Positions 52,169-64,000 of a stretch of 64,000 nucleotides of DNA are shown piece by piece. How positions within the stretch are numbered: position 1 is the stretch's first letter; each line of letters begins with the position of its first letter. Location: the NCBI RefSeq assembly GCF_016185115.1, contig NZ_JACPOF010000008.1:62001-126000 (forward strand). The letters are read 5' to 3'. Made by a program: the position numbers and the translations under genes. The notes beneath the pieces are model-generated. The model did not search any database and was not told the origin of the DNA. It saw only the letters and a list, made by a program, of their open reading frames with translations. Source of the DNA: Polaromonas sp. (lineage in GTDB: Bacteria; Pseudomonadota; Gammaproteobacteria; Burkholderiales; Burkholderiaceae_C).

Positions 52169-53080
52169 TTAAAGCCCCAGCATCAGTTTCAGGTTCTGCA
52201 CGGCCGCGCCGGAGGCACCCTTGCCGAGGTTGTCCAGCCGGGCGATCAGTACCGCGTGGCGGTAAGCCTCGTTGGCGAACACACGCAGTTCCATCTTGTT
52301 GGTGTCGTTGAGCGCCAGCGCATCCAGCTTGCCCGACGTGGTTGCGTCTTCAACGCTGACCCATTCGCTGCCCGCGTAGTGGCGTGCCAGCACGTCCTTC
52401 AGGTGCGTGGCGGTCGGCTGGCCTTTCAGCAAATCCAGGTGCAGCGGCAACTGCACCAGCATGCCCTGTTCGAAGTTGCCCACTGAGGGAATGAACACAG
52501 GCCTGCGGCTCAGGCCGGTATAACGCATGATTTCCGGCAGGTGCTTGTGCTCCAGCCCCAGGCCGTAAATCTCGAACAGCGGCGCGGTGCCGGCCTGGTA
52601 GGCCTCAATCATTTGCCGTCCACCGCCGGAGTAACCACTCACAGACGGCAGGCAGAGCGGGTAGTCTGCGGGTATCAGTCCCGCATCGACGAGGGGGCGG
52701 ATCAGCGCAATCGCACCGGTGGCGTAGCAGCCGGGGTTGCCAACGCGGTCGGCTGCAATGACAGCCTCGCGCTGGCCCGCCGCCAGTTCAGGAAAGCCGT
52801 AAACCCAGCCCGGCGCGGTGCGGTGGGCGGTTGATGCGTCGATGATCTTGGGCTTTTTGCCCGGCATGGCGTCAATCATGGCCACCGACTCGCGCGCGGC
52901 ATCATCGTGCAGGCACAAGATGACCAGGTCGACTTTCGCCATCAGGTCACGCTTGGCAGCGGGGTCCTTGCGCAGCTCGGGCGCGATGCTGACCACTTCA
53001 ATCTGCGGCATGGCCTGCAGGCGTTCACGAATCTGCAGGCCTGTGGTGCCGGCTTCTCCATCAATAAAAACTTTGGCCAT
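52169..53080 (-). CDS. argC: N-acetyl-gamma-glutamyl-phosphate reductase, short (type 2) form
   Basis: A 303-residue ArgC of the shorter type. The NAD(P) fold starts at [21 protein letters not shown], the catalytic Cys is in [12 protein letters not shown], and the C-terminal [13 protein letters not shown] region supplies the His. It reduces N-acetylglutamyl-phosphate in arginine synthesis. The ATG at 53080 was preferred to an upstream frame without a ribosome site. It is divergent from sucC; the 292-bp gap between them shows no other gene. Confidence 0.92.
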   Translation of the reverse strand: MAKVFIDGEAGTTGLQIRERLQAMPQIEVVSIAPELRKDPAAKRDLMAKVDLVILCLHDDAARESVAMIDAMPGKKPKIIDASTAHRTAPGWVYGFPELAAGQREAVIAADRVGNPGCYATGAIALIRPLVDAGLIPADYPLCLPSVSGYSGGGRQMIEAYQAGTAPLFEIYGLGLEHKHLPEIMRYTGLSRRPVFIPSVGNFEQGMLVQLPLHLDLLKGQPTATHLKDVLARHYAGSEWVSVEDATTSGKLDALALNDTNKMELRVFANEAYRHAVLIARLDNLGKGASGAAVQNLKLMLGL

Positions 53081-53372
53081 GGGACTTTCTCTGCAAAAAC
53101 TGGAAACCTGAACGGCTCGATGCGGCGCGGACAAGCACTTATTAAAGAACAAATCCGTGACAGGGCTGCAGGCGAGGGTCTTTTTGGGGCGTCAGCCGTG
53201 CCCGGAAATTGTGCGTCGCACCATGATACAGTTCTGCCTTGCTACTTCCAGCGGCCGCTAACATGGCGTCTGGAGCGGCGCGTACGGCCTTCAGGCACCC
53301 CTGAAGCACCGCCACAGTCCCTGCGTCAACCCCTCTGTTGCTTCCCCCTTTATTGAATCCTGAAGGTTTTTC

Positions 53373-54533
<1,161 letters not shown>

Positions 54534-54551
54534 GCCCGGAGCAAAGTACAC

Positions 54552-55445
54552 ATGTCTATCTACATCAACAAAAACACCAAAGTCATCACGCAGGGCATTA
54601 CCGGCAAGACCGGCCAGTTCCATACCCGCATGTGCCGCGACTACGCCAATGGCAAAAATGCCTTTGTGGCGGGCGTGAACCCCAAGAAGGCCGGCGAAGA
54701 CTTTGAAGGCATCCCGATTTACGCCAATGTGACCGAAGCCGCCAGGGCGACCGGCGCAACGGTGTCCGTGATCTACGTGCCGCCAGCAGGCGCAGCCGCC
54801 GCGATCTGGGAGGCTGTTGAAGCCGACCTTGACCTGGCCATCTGCATCACCGAAGGCATCCCGGTCCGCGACATGCTGATGGTGCGCAACCGCATGAAGG
54901 AAAAAGAAGCCGCTGGCGGCAAAAGAACCCTGCTGCTGGGCCCCAACTGCCCGGGCCTCATCACACCTGAAGAAATCAAGATCGGCATCATGCCCGGCCA
55001 TATCCACCGCAAGGGCCGCATCGGCGTGGTCAGCCGCTCCGGCACGCTGACCTATGAAGCCGTGGCGCAACTGACCGAAATCGGCCTGGGCCAGTCCAGC
55101 GCCGTCGGCATTGGCGGCGACCCGATCAACGGCCTCAAGCACATCGACGTGATGAAGGCTTTCAACGACGATCCTGACACCGACGCCGTCATCATGATTG
55201 GTGAAATCGGCGGTCCTGACGAAGCTGAAGCCGCTGTCTGGTGCAAGGCCAACATGAAAAAGCCCATCGTTGGCTTTATCGCTGGCGTAACGGCTCCTGC
55301 CGGCAAGCGCATGGGCCATGCTGGCGCGCTGATCTCCGGTGGCGCCGATACGGCTGATGCGAAACTCGAAATCATGGAAGCCTGCGGTTTTACCGTGACG
55401 CGCAACCCGTCCGAGATGGCCAAGCTGCTCAAGGGCCTGCTTTAA
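54552..55445 (+). CDS. sucD: Succinate--CoA ligase [ADP-forming], alpha subunit
   Basis: A 297-residue subunit with the CoA-binding Rossmann fold ([21 protein letters not shown]), [11 protein letters not shown] and the phosphohistidine region near [11 protein letters not shown]. It carries the phosphorylated histidine and binds CoA. A strong terminator follows at 55518-55545. Confidence 0.97.
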   Translation: MSIYINKNTKVITQGITGKTGQFHTRMCRDYANGKNAFVAGVNPKKAGEDFEGIPIYANVTEAARATGATVSVIYVPPAGAAAAIWEAVEADLDLAICITEGIPVRDMLMVRNRMKEKEAAGGKRTLLLGPNCPGLITPEEIKIGIMPGHIHRKGRIGVVSRSGTLTYEAVAQLTEIGLGQSSAVGIGGDPINGLKHIDVMKAFNDDPDTDAVIMIGEIGGPDEAEAAVWCKANMKKPIVGFIAGVTAPAGKRMGHAGALISGGADTADAKLEIMEACGFTVTRNPSEMAKLLKGLL

Positions 55446-55517
55446 ACCGTCCCGGTCAAATCAGTAAGCGTTATTACGAACGGGGTTCATCCCTGTTCGG
55501 GCTAAACTCAAAAAAAC

Positions 55518-55545
55518 AAAAAAAGCGCTACCCGGCGCTTTTTTT
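55518..55545 (+). terminator. Rho-independent terminator of sucCD
   Basis: AAAAAAAGCGC pairs with GCGCTTTTTTT across TACCCG. It is 73 bp after sucD. Confidence 0.9.
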
Positions 55546-55566
55546 AATTCATAACAGGAGATCTCC

Positions 55567-56268
55567 ATGTTTTTCGGACTTGATCTGGGTTCACCCCTTT
55601 TCTGGAGCGCCTTTGGCTCCATCATTCTCGCCAACATCGTGCTGTCGGGGGATAACGCCGTGGTTATCGCCATGGCTGCACGCACCCTCAAGCCCGAGCA
55701 GCGCGGCAAGGCCATCTTCTGGGGCAGCGCCGCCGCCATCGTCATGCGGATCGTATTGACCATCGTCGCCATCCAGCTGCTGACCCTGCCTTACCTCAAG
55801 ATCATTGGCGCCATTTTGCTGGTCTACATCGGTGTCGACCTGCTCAAGGCCGAAGACGAGGAAGAAGAAGGCGGCCACGAAATCAACGGGATGGCCGCTG
55901 CCATCCGCACCATCCTGATTGCCGACCTGGTGATGAGCCTGGACAACGTGCTGGCTGTGGCTGCGGCTGCCAAGGGCAATCTCCCGCTTCTCGTTCTGGG
56001 TTTGCTGGTGAGTATTCCGCTGATCATTTTTGGTGCAACCCTGCTGACCAAGGTGATGGAGCGCTTCCCCATCATCATCACCATTGGCGCTGCGCTGCTG
56101 GGCTTCCTGGCTGGTGAAATGCTGCTCACAGACCCTGCGGTCGTCACGCGCTTTGGCACGCTCGGTGAACACACGGTCACAGCCGGCGGAATCGTGGGTG
56201 CGATCATCGTCGTCGCGCTTGGCACCTTCATGGCAAAACGCAAGCCGAAATCTACCCCTTCAGCCTGA
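55567..56268 (+). CDS. TerC family integral membrane protein (YjbE type)
   Basis: A 233-residue membrane protein with about seven segments. The TerC motifs are NIVLSGDNAVVIAMA near the start and DLVMSLDNVLAVAAAA in the middle, with an acidic loop (EDEEEEGGHEING) between. The family is linked with manganese export and tellurite resistance. AGGAGATCTCC precedes the ATG. It has its own promoter after the sucCD terminator. Confidence 0.9.
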   Translation: MFFGLDLGSPLFWSAFGSIILANIVLSGDNAVVIAMAARTLKPEQRGKAIFWGSAAAIVMRIVLTIVAIQLLTLPYLKIIGAILLVYIGVDLLKAEDEEEEGGHEINGMAAAIRTILIADLVMSLDNVLAVAAAAKGNLPLLVLGLLVSIPLIIFGATLLTKVMERFPIIITIGAALLGFLAGEMLLTDPAVVTRFGTLGEHTVTAGGIVGAIIVVALGTFMAKRKPKSTPSA

Positions 56269-56490
56269 TTCCATGCGGGTTGGCGGGCAGGCTCGCTACG
56301 CCACTTATTTGCAACAGAAAGCCCGTTCCACGTTCAAAAGTCACTTGTCCAGCCTGTAGCTGTCTGTTAACGTCAACATTTGGGAGTCTTGTAACCTTTC
56401 AGCAACAGCTGTAAGCGTCTACAAGCGGCATAAAAATGATGACTAAATCCAGCGCAGCAAGGCAGGGCGAATCAGGACAAGGGGCCGGCA

Positions 56491-59262
<2,772 letters not shown>

Positions 59263-59289
59263 GCGCAAAGTTACAGGCAAGCCGAAAAG

Positions 59290-60075
59290 ATGAATTACGA
59301 GATCTGCACACAAACAGACACCGGGCTGGCGCGCGATAACAATGAAGACGCTGTTGCGTTCGATCCGGTTACCCGCCTCTGCATCCTTGCGGACGGCATG
59401 GGTGGATACAACGCCGGCGAGATTGCCAGTGGCATGGCCGTGGCCTTCATCAAGTCCGAAATGGGGCGCTGGCTGTCACAGGCGGGCAGGCATGCCAATG
59501 CCAAGGAGGTCAGGCGAGCGATGGAAATCTGCGTTGAAAATGCGAACCACTCGATCTTTAACGCCGCCAACTCAAACCCCCAGTACACGGGCATGGGGAC
59601 CACCCTTGTCGTCGGTGTTTTTCAGGAAGATCGCCTCATGCTGGGGCATATCGGCGATTCGCGCTGCTATCGCCTGCGCGGCAATGAATTTCAGCAGATC
59701 ACCAAGGACCACTCGCTTTTGCAGGAGCAGATCGACGCAGGCCTGATTACCCCTGAACAGGCGCTGACGTCCATGAACAAAAATCTTGTAACACGGGCCC
59801 TCGGTGTTGAAGATACAGTGATGGTGGAGGTCAATGAACACCGTGCCGAAGATGGTGACCTTTACCTGATGTGTTCTGATGGCTTGTCCGACATGGTGAA
59901 CAACGCCGTGATTGCAGACATTGTGAAGGGCGATGCGAGCCTTGAACAAAAGGCAAAGCAGCTGGTTGCGGCGGCCAACGCCGCCGGAGGCCGCGATAAT
60001 ATTTCAGTGTTACTGGCGCAAGCCAGGCAAGCGACGGTCAAGCGGGGGCTTTTATCCAGAATGCTGGGAAAATAG
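59290..60075 (+). CDS. PP2C family Ser/Thr phosphatase
   Basis: A 261-residue PPM/PP2C phosphatase. Metal-site motifs are DNNEDA (D16, E19, D20 region), LADGMGG (D35), GHIGDSRCYRL, CSDGLSD and GGRDNISVLL. It is the likely eraser of the marks made by the kinase encoded 28 bp upstream, acting in the cytoplasm with Mn or Mg. Confidence 0.93.
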   Translation: MNYEICTQTDTGLARDNNEDAVAFDPVTRLCILADGMGGYNAGEIASGMAVAFIKSEMGRWLSQAGRHANAKEVRRAMEICVENANHSIFNAANSNPQYTGMGTTLVVGVFQEDRLMLGHIGDSRCYRLRGNEFQQITKDHSLLQEQIDAGLITPEQALTSMNKNLVTRALGVEDTVMVEVNEHRAEDGDLYLMCSDGLSDMVNNAVIADIVKGDASLEQKAKQLVAAANAAGGRDNISVLLAQARQATVKRGLLSRMLGK

Positions 60076-60114
60076 GCAGATGATCGAAATATCAAAATCA
60101 GACAGGAGTCGGCC

Positions 60115-60771
60115 ATGCCGAAAATGATCGTCTCTATTGACGGTGTTGTGATCAAGGAAGTCCAGTTAACCAAAGACCGCACGTCTCTGGGTCGGCGCCC
60201 CTATAACGACATCGTGATCGATAACCTGGCTGTGAGTGGCGAGCATGCTGTGCTGCAAATGTCCGGCAATGAGGTGTACCTGGAAGACCTCAACAGCACC
60301 AACGGTACCTATGTCAACGGGAAGGCAGTCAAAAAGCAGCTTTTGCAGAACAACGATACGGTCGAGATTGGCAAGTACAAGATCAAGTACGTCAATGAGG
60401 CTGCAAGTGCGGGTTTTGAAAAAACAATGGTGATCAAGGCCGGTTCTGCGGGTCTTGTGCCTCCCGCACCGGCCTTCGCTGCGCCCGCCGCTGCTGTTCC
60501 CGGCGCCAACCAGAACGCCGCGATCAAGGTCATGTCAGGCGCTGCCGCCGGGCGCGAGGTGGCTCTTGTGAAAGTCGTCACCACTATTGGCAAGCCTGGT
60601 GTCGCGGTGGCTGCCATCACAAAACGGCCGCACGGCTTTGTCGTTGCCCATGTCGAGGGGGCAGACAAGCCTTCGCTCAACGGCGCTCCCGTCGGGGCCG
60701 AGCCTGTGACGCTCAAAAACGGCGACTTGCTTGAGCTGGCCGGCACGCAGATGCAGTTTGTGCAACATTGA
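60115..60771 (+). CDS. FHA domain protein with a second, degenerate FHA-like domain
   Basis: A 218-residue cytoplasmic adaptor. The first FHA domain (about 15-95) has the phosphothreonine-binding residues: GRRPYNDIV, S41-G-E-H44, and NSTNGTYVNG (60-69). A Pro/Ala linker (101-135) starts with FEKTMV at 101-106. The C-terminal part (about 136-218) has TTIGKPG, then SLNGAPVGAEPVTLKNGDLLELAG, which fits the strands of another FHA fold but lacks the clear S-x-x-H motif. It may link the kinase to the cyclase or another partner. AGGAG precedes the ATG. Confidence 0.85.
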   Translation: MPKMIVSIDGVVIKEVQLTKDRTSLGRRPYNDIVIDNLAVSGEHAVLQMSGNEVYLEDLNSTNGTYVNGKAVKKQLLQNNDTVEIGKYKIKYVNEAASAGFEKTMVIKAGSAGLVPPAPAFAAPAAAVPGANQNAAIKVMSGAAAGREVALVKVVTTIGKPGVAVAAITKRPHGFVVAHVEGADKPSLNGAPVGAEPVTLKNGDLLELAGTQMQFVQH

Positions 60772-60819
60772 CGCTCCGGCTTCCCGTCGTTGACAGGGAA
60801 GTTCAGCCCTAGAGGTTCC

Positions 60820-63069
60820 ATGCAACTCCTCTCCAGGCACTGGCCTCGCATCGTCGTCACATTGATCCCTCTGGTGTTTGCGCTGATGCACGCCAGCGGC
60901 GCATTGCGCCTGGGCGTGCTCCAGCGCCTCGACAACATCATTTATGACGCACGGCTCCGTGCCACCATGCCCAAAACGCTCGATGAGCGGATTGTCATTG
61001 TTGATATCGACGAAAAGAGCCTCGCAGAAGCAGGGCGCTGGCCGTGGGGTCGCAACAAGCTGGCTGACCTGGTGGGCGAGTTGCTCGACAACCAGAAAAT
61101 AGCCCTTCTCGGCTTCGACGTTGTGTTTGCGGAGGCGGATGAAAGCTCAGGCCTGAAGCGGCTCCGGCAACTGGCACAGCAGGAGATGCGTGACCAGCCC
61201 GGCTTCGCCGACAAGCTCGCGCAGGTGCAGGCCAGCCTCGATTACGACGCCGTATTTGCGAAATCCATTGAAAAACGCCCGGTGGTGATGGGCTACTACT
61301 TCACCAGCGACCGTGATGGACGTGTCAATGGCGTACTGCCGCAACCGGTGATGGGCGCCGATGCCCTGGTGGGGCGTCCCATCAAATTCACCAGCTGGAA
61401 CGGTTACGGCGCCAATATAGAGGCCATTGCGAGGGCGGCACCCATGGCCGGCTTTTTCAATTCCATTACCGAGGGTGATGGCGTTGTTCGCTCGATCCCG
61501 CTCCTGGCGGAATACAAGGGGCAGTATTACGAATCCCTGTCGCTGGCCATGTTTCGTGCCCTGGTGGGCTTGCCAAAAGTCGAGCCTGGCTTTCCGCAGG
61601 AAAAATTCCTGACGCGTAACTACCAGGGGCTTGAGAGCATCCTGCTCAAACAGGGTGGCAAGACGCTGGCGATCCCCGTTGATGACCGCGTGGCGACACT
61701 GGTCCCTTTTCGGGGCAATGGCGGTGTCAGCGGCGGGTCATTTCGCTATATCTCCGCCTCGGATGTTCTCGCCAGGCGGGTCCCTCCCGGCCTGTTGAAG
61801 GACAAAATCGTCTTGCTGGGCACCACGGCCCCAGGCCTGCTTGATTTAAGGGTGACACCGGTAGGAGAAACCTATCCCGGCGTGGAAACCCACGCCAACG
61901 TTATTTCAGGCTTTCTTGATGGCAAGGTCTTTGTCAAGCCGGACTATGCAATTGGCTTCGAGGTGGTGGTTCTTGTGTTTTCCGGGCTGATGCTCGCGTT
62001 CGCCCTGCCCCTTTTGTCGGCCCCAAAGGCCGTGGCCGTCAGTGCGGCGGTGATCGCTGCGCTGGTGGGTCTTAACTTCTGGCTGTATCTGAGTTTTGGA
62101 CTTGTATTGCCGCTTGCCAGTGCGCTGGTGATGGCCATTACCGCATTTGCGCTCAATATGAGCTACGGTTACTTTGTCGAAAGCAAATCCAAACGTGAGC
62201 TTGCCAACCTGTTCGGAACCTATGTGCCGCCCGAACTGGTTGATGAAATGGTGAAGGATCCCGACAGCTACAGCATGAAGGCCACGACGAAGGAGCTGAC
62301 GGTGATGTTTTGCGACATGCGTGGATTTACCAAAATGTCCGAGAGCATGGAGCCGACGCAACTGCAGGCCCTGCTCAACAGTGTGTTCAGCAGGCTCACA
62401 GACCTGATTCGCAGCAATCGTGGCACCATTGACAAATACATGGGTGATTGCGTGATGGCTTTTTGGGGTGCTCCGGTGGACACGCCAGACCATGCCAGCC
62501 TGGCCGTCAAGACCTCTCTGGAGATGGCCAATGCCATTCGGCGGCTCAACGAAGAACACCGGATCAAGGGTTTACCCGAAATTGGTATCGGGATTGGGCT
62601 GAATACTGGCACCATGTGCGTGGGCGACATGGGCTCTGACATACGCCGCAGTTACACCGTGATCGGAGATTCTGTAAATCTGGGTTCCCGCCTGGAAGGC
62701 CTGTCAAAAACCTATGGTGTTGATATTGTGGTGAGCGAGTCCACGCGCAGGCTGGCCAATGATTTTGCCTGGCAGGAACTGGACAAGGTCAGGGTCAAGG
62801 GAAAGGACAATGCAGTGGCCATTTTTTGGCCCCTGGCGCCTCTTGACGCGATTGACCAGGGCAAATCGGCAGAACTGAAAACGTGGTCTCAGGCACTCAA
62901 GGCTTATCGCATGCAGGATTGGGACCAATGTGATGTGCAATTGCTGAACTTGCAGAGGTTGAATGCCAAAAAGTACCTTTACCAGTTGTATTCTGAGCGT
63001 GTAGCCTCCATGAGGCTGCTTCCGTTTGATCCAGAATGGGATGGCGCCACGAATTTCGAAACCAAATAA
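60820..63069 (+). CDS. CHASE2 sensor class III adenylate/guanylate cyclase
   Basis: A 749-residue transmembrane cyclase. One TM helix (about 8-25), CHASE2 (about 35-365), about three TM helices (385-455) and a class III catalytic domain (about 485-665). Metal aspartates are D499 (MFCDMRGFT) and D543 (YMGDCVMAF). Base-selecting and transition-state residues are K539, T613 (RRSYTVIGD), N620 and R624 (VNLGSRLEG), the pattern of class IIIb adenylate cyclases, so cAMP is the expected product. The ATG at 60820 follows GAGG. It shares its sensor type with the kinase at 56491. Confidence 0.9.
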   Translation: MQLLSRHWPRIVVTLIPLVFALMHASGALRLGVLQRLDNIIYDARLRATMPKTLDERIVIVDIDEKSLAEAGRWPWGRNKLADLVGELLDNQKIALLGFDVVFAEADESSGLKRLRQLAQQEMRDQPGFADKLAQVQASLDYDAVFAKSIEKRPVVMGYYFTSDRDGRVNGVLPQPVMGADALVGRPIKFTSWNGYGANIEAIARAAPMAGFFNSITEGDGVVRSIPLLAEYKGQYYESLSLAMFRALVGLPKVEPGFPQEKFLTRNYQGLESILLKQGGKTLAIPVDDRVATLVPFRGNGGVSGGSFRYISASDVLARRVPPGLLKDKIVLLGTTAPGLLDLRVTPVGETYPGVETHANVISGFLDGKVFVKPDYAIGFEVVVLVFSGLMLAFALPLLSAPKAVAVSAAVIAALVGLNFWLYLSFGLVLPLASALVMAITAFALNMSYGYFVESKSKRELANLFGTYVPPELVDEMVKDPDSYSMKATTKELTVMFCDMRGFTKMSESMEPTQLQALLNSVFSRLTDLIRSNRGTIDKYMGDCVMAFWGAPVDTPDHASLAVKTSLEMANAIRRLNEEHRIKGLPEIGIGIGLNTGTMCVGDMGSDIRRSYTVIGDSVNLGSRLEGLSKTYGVDIVVSESTRRLANDFAWQELDKVRVKGKDNAVAIFWPLAPLDAIDQGKSAELKTWSQALKAYRMQDWDQCDVQLLNLQRLNAKKYLYQLYSERVASMRLLPFDPEWDGATNFETK

Positions 63070-63093
63070 ACCTCACAAGGCAAGAACAAATCC

Positions 63094-63885
63094 ATGAAAG
63101 TACGGGTGTTGGGTTGCTCAGGGGCGATAGCCAAAGACTGCCGAACCACGTCTTTTCTGCTCGACCACGACCTCCTGGTGGATGCGGGCACGGGTGTCGG
63201 TGATCTGTCGCTTGAGGAAATGAGCAGCATTGACCATGTGTTGCTGACGCATTCACACCTTGACCATGTCGCGGCATTGCCCTTGATGGTGGATGCCATT
63301 GCCTCGCAGCGAACAACGCCAGTCAGGATCCACGCATTGCAGGGCACCATTGATGCATTGAAAGCGCACATTTTCAATGATGTCATCTGGCCTGATTTTT
63401 CGAAAATACCCACACCGGAAGCGCCGTTCGTCACCTTTCATCCGATAGAAATAGGCCAGACCCTTTTTCTGGCGGGCAAATACATTGAGGTCTTGCCTGC
63501 GGTGCATACTGTGCCGGCGGTTGGTTATGCTGTTGCTACGGCCAATGGCAGCTGGGTGTTTACCGGCGATACCGAACGCAACCCTGCGCTTTGGGCGCGT
63601 GTCAACCAGATGAACGTCGCCATGCTGGTCATAGAAACCGCCTTCAGCAACCGGGAGCGCAATCTGGCCGAGCGCAGCCTGCATTTATCGCCGCATGCGC
63701 TGGCCAGCGAGCTTGACTGCATAGACAGGGGGAAAAGTTATCCGATCTATATCACCCATACCAAGCCCGCCGAGACTGAACTGATCATGGCGGAAATTCA
63801 GCGGTTCGACCAGACCCAGCCATTTGGAGCCAATGTTTCGCATGACATCCGGTGGTTGAGGGCTGGGCAGGAGTTTGACCTATGA
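63094..63885 (+). CDS. Metallo-beta-lactamase-fold 3',5'-cyclic-nucleotide phosphodiesterase (class II-like)
   Basis: A 263-residue MBL-fold enzyme. The zinc-site motif is THSHLDHVA with H53, H55, D57 and H58, then further H in LPAVHTVPAVGY, D in FTGDTERNPALW and H in ITHTKPAETE. This order fits class II cyclic-nucleotide phosphodiesterases (PdeA/CpdP-like). Placed 24 bp after the cyclase gene, it would hydrolyse the cyclase product. Its stop overlaps the next start by 4 bases. Confidence 0.85.
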   Translation: MKVRVLGCSGAIAKDCRTTSFLLDHDLLVDAGTGVGDLSLEEMSSIDHVLLTHSHLDHVAALPLMVDAIASQRTTPVRIHALQGTIDALKAHIFNDVIWPDFSKIPTPEAPFVTFHPIEIGQTLFLAGKYIEVLPAVHTVPAVGYAVATANGSWVFTGDTERNPALWARVNQMNVAMLVIETAFSNRERNLAERSLHLSPHALASELDCIDRGKSYPIYITHTKPAETELIMAEIQRFDQTQPFGANVSHDIRWLRAGQEFDL

Positions 63886-64000
63886 GTGCCGTATTGCAGC
63901 GTGACCCGGAAAACGAGTTCTTTGACTCACAGATGTTGCCGCCGCAAGAGCGTGGCGTTACGTTCGAAGCGCTTTACTTCAGGCAACTGCAACTGGTCAC
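63882..64000 (+). CDS. Start of an unidentified gene, cut by the window edge
   Basis: Only the first 39 codons are present: MSAVLQRDPENEFFDSQMLP, then PQERGVTFEALYFRQLQLV. It overlaps the phosphodiesterase stop by ATGA, so it belongs to the signalling operon. The opening resembles GAF-linked type II/IV secretion ATPases known from Burkholderiales, but this is only a guess from memory. Confidence 0.6.
   Translation, partial: MSAVLQRDPENEFFDSQMLPPQERGVTFEALYFRQLQLV

Noticed and set aside
56405..56425. A CRP-like site (TGTA-N6-TACA) before the kinase gene
   Set aside because: The arms are only four bases long and do not match the TGTGA-N6-TCACA consensus.

Overview
The window is ordinary chromosomal DNA from a GC-rich betaproteobacterium, most likely Burkholderiales, family Comamonadaceae (Polaromonas/Rhodoferax/Variovorax-like). 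The signs are the order recA-recX-argC-sucC-sucD-terC, the Bug/TctC-type binding proteins, a BirA without an HTH domain followed by a SPOR protein, and at least four families of short intergenic repeats of the kind that litter comamonad genomes. The genus is inferred. I saw no rRNA, tRNA, transposase, prophage or CRISPR array.

Layout. 0.3-6.1 kb: a MetE-like methyltransferase, a DUF2188 protein, a hemerythrin, two tandem single-domain response regulators with a transglutaminase-like protein, and a chromate transporter. 6.4-9.0 kb: a run of five small enzymes (three VOC proteins, DUF1579, GST). 9.0-13.9 kb: NlpC/P60 lipoprotein, YhgE/Pip membrane protein, pirin, alkyl-base DNA glycosylase. 14.0-23.4 kb: a minus-strand aromatic-catabolism operon (flavoprotein hydroxylase, FAH-family enzyme, extradiol-type dioxygenase, amidohydrolase, HbpS/GlcG protein, two orphan TctC binding proteins) with a divergent LysR regulator and an MFS transporter. 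23.9-34.9 kb: a plus-strand cluster built round a gentisate-dioxygenase-like cupin (beta-propeller, RidA, GST, ABC importer, aldehyde dehydrogenase, GMC oxidoreductase, a degenerate 2-hydroxyacid dehydrogenase) facing a FadR-type GntR regulator. 35.0-42.2 kb: SlyD-like isomerase, a serine-less esterase homologue, SPOR protein, BirA, a SET-domain methyltransferase with a lysine tail, TlpA-like thioredoxin and a TopB-SWIB fusion. 42.2-46.2 kb: AraC regulator, VAO-type flavoprotein and GlcF-like iron-sulfur protein. 46.4-49.5 kb: TctD/TctE-like two-component system and a glutamine-amidotransferase-like hydrolase. 49.6-56.3 kb: MarR regulator and the housekeeping block recA, recX, argC, sucCD, terC.

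56.5-64.0 kb holds the most interesting part: a compact signalling operon with a CHASE2 Ser/Thr kinase, a PP2C phosphatase, an FHA adaptor, a CHASE2 class III nucleotidyl cyclase, a metallo-beta-lactamase-fold phosphodiesterase and the start of another gene. Two related periplasmic sensor domains therefore feed two outputs, protein phosphorylation and a cyclic nucleotide, and the eraser of each signal is encoded beside its writer. A short motif (FEKT followed by I/M and V) is shared by the kinase tail and the FHA linker.

Two catabolic islands lie back to back around 23.4 kb, each with its own regulator and operator-like dyads. Intergenic repeats sit preferentially just after stop codons or between convergent genes, and in one case supply the end of a gene (chrA). 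All functions are read from motifs and family knowledge; no database search was possible.
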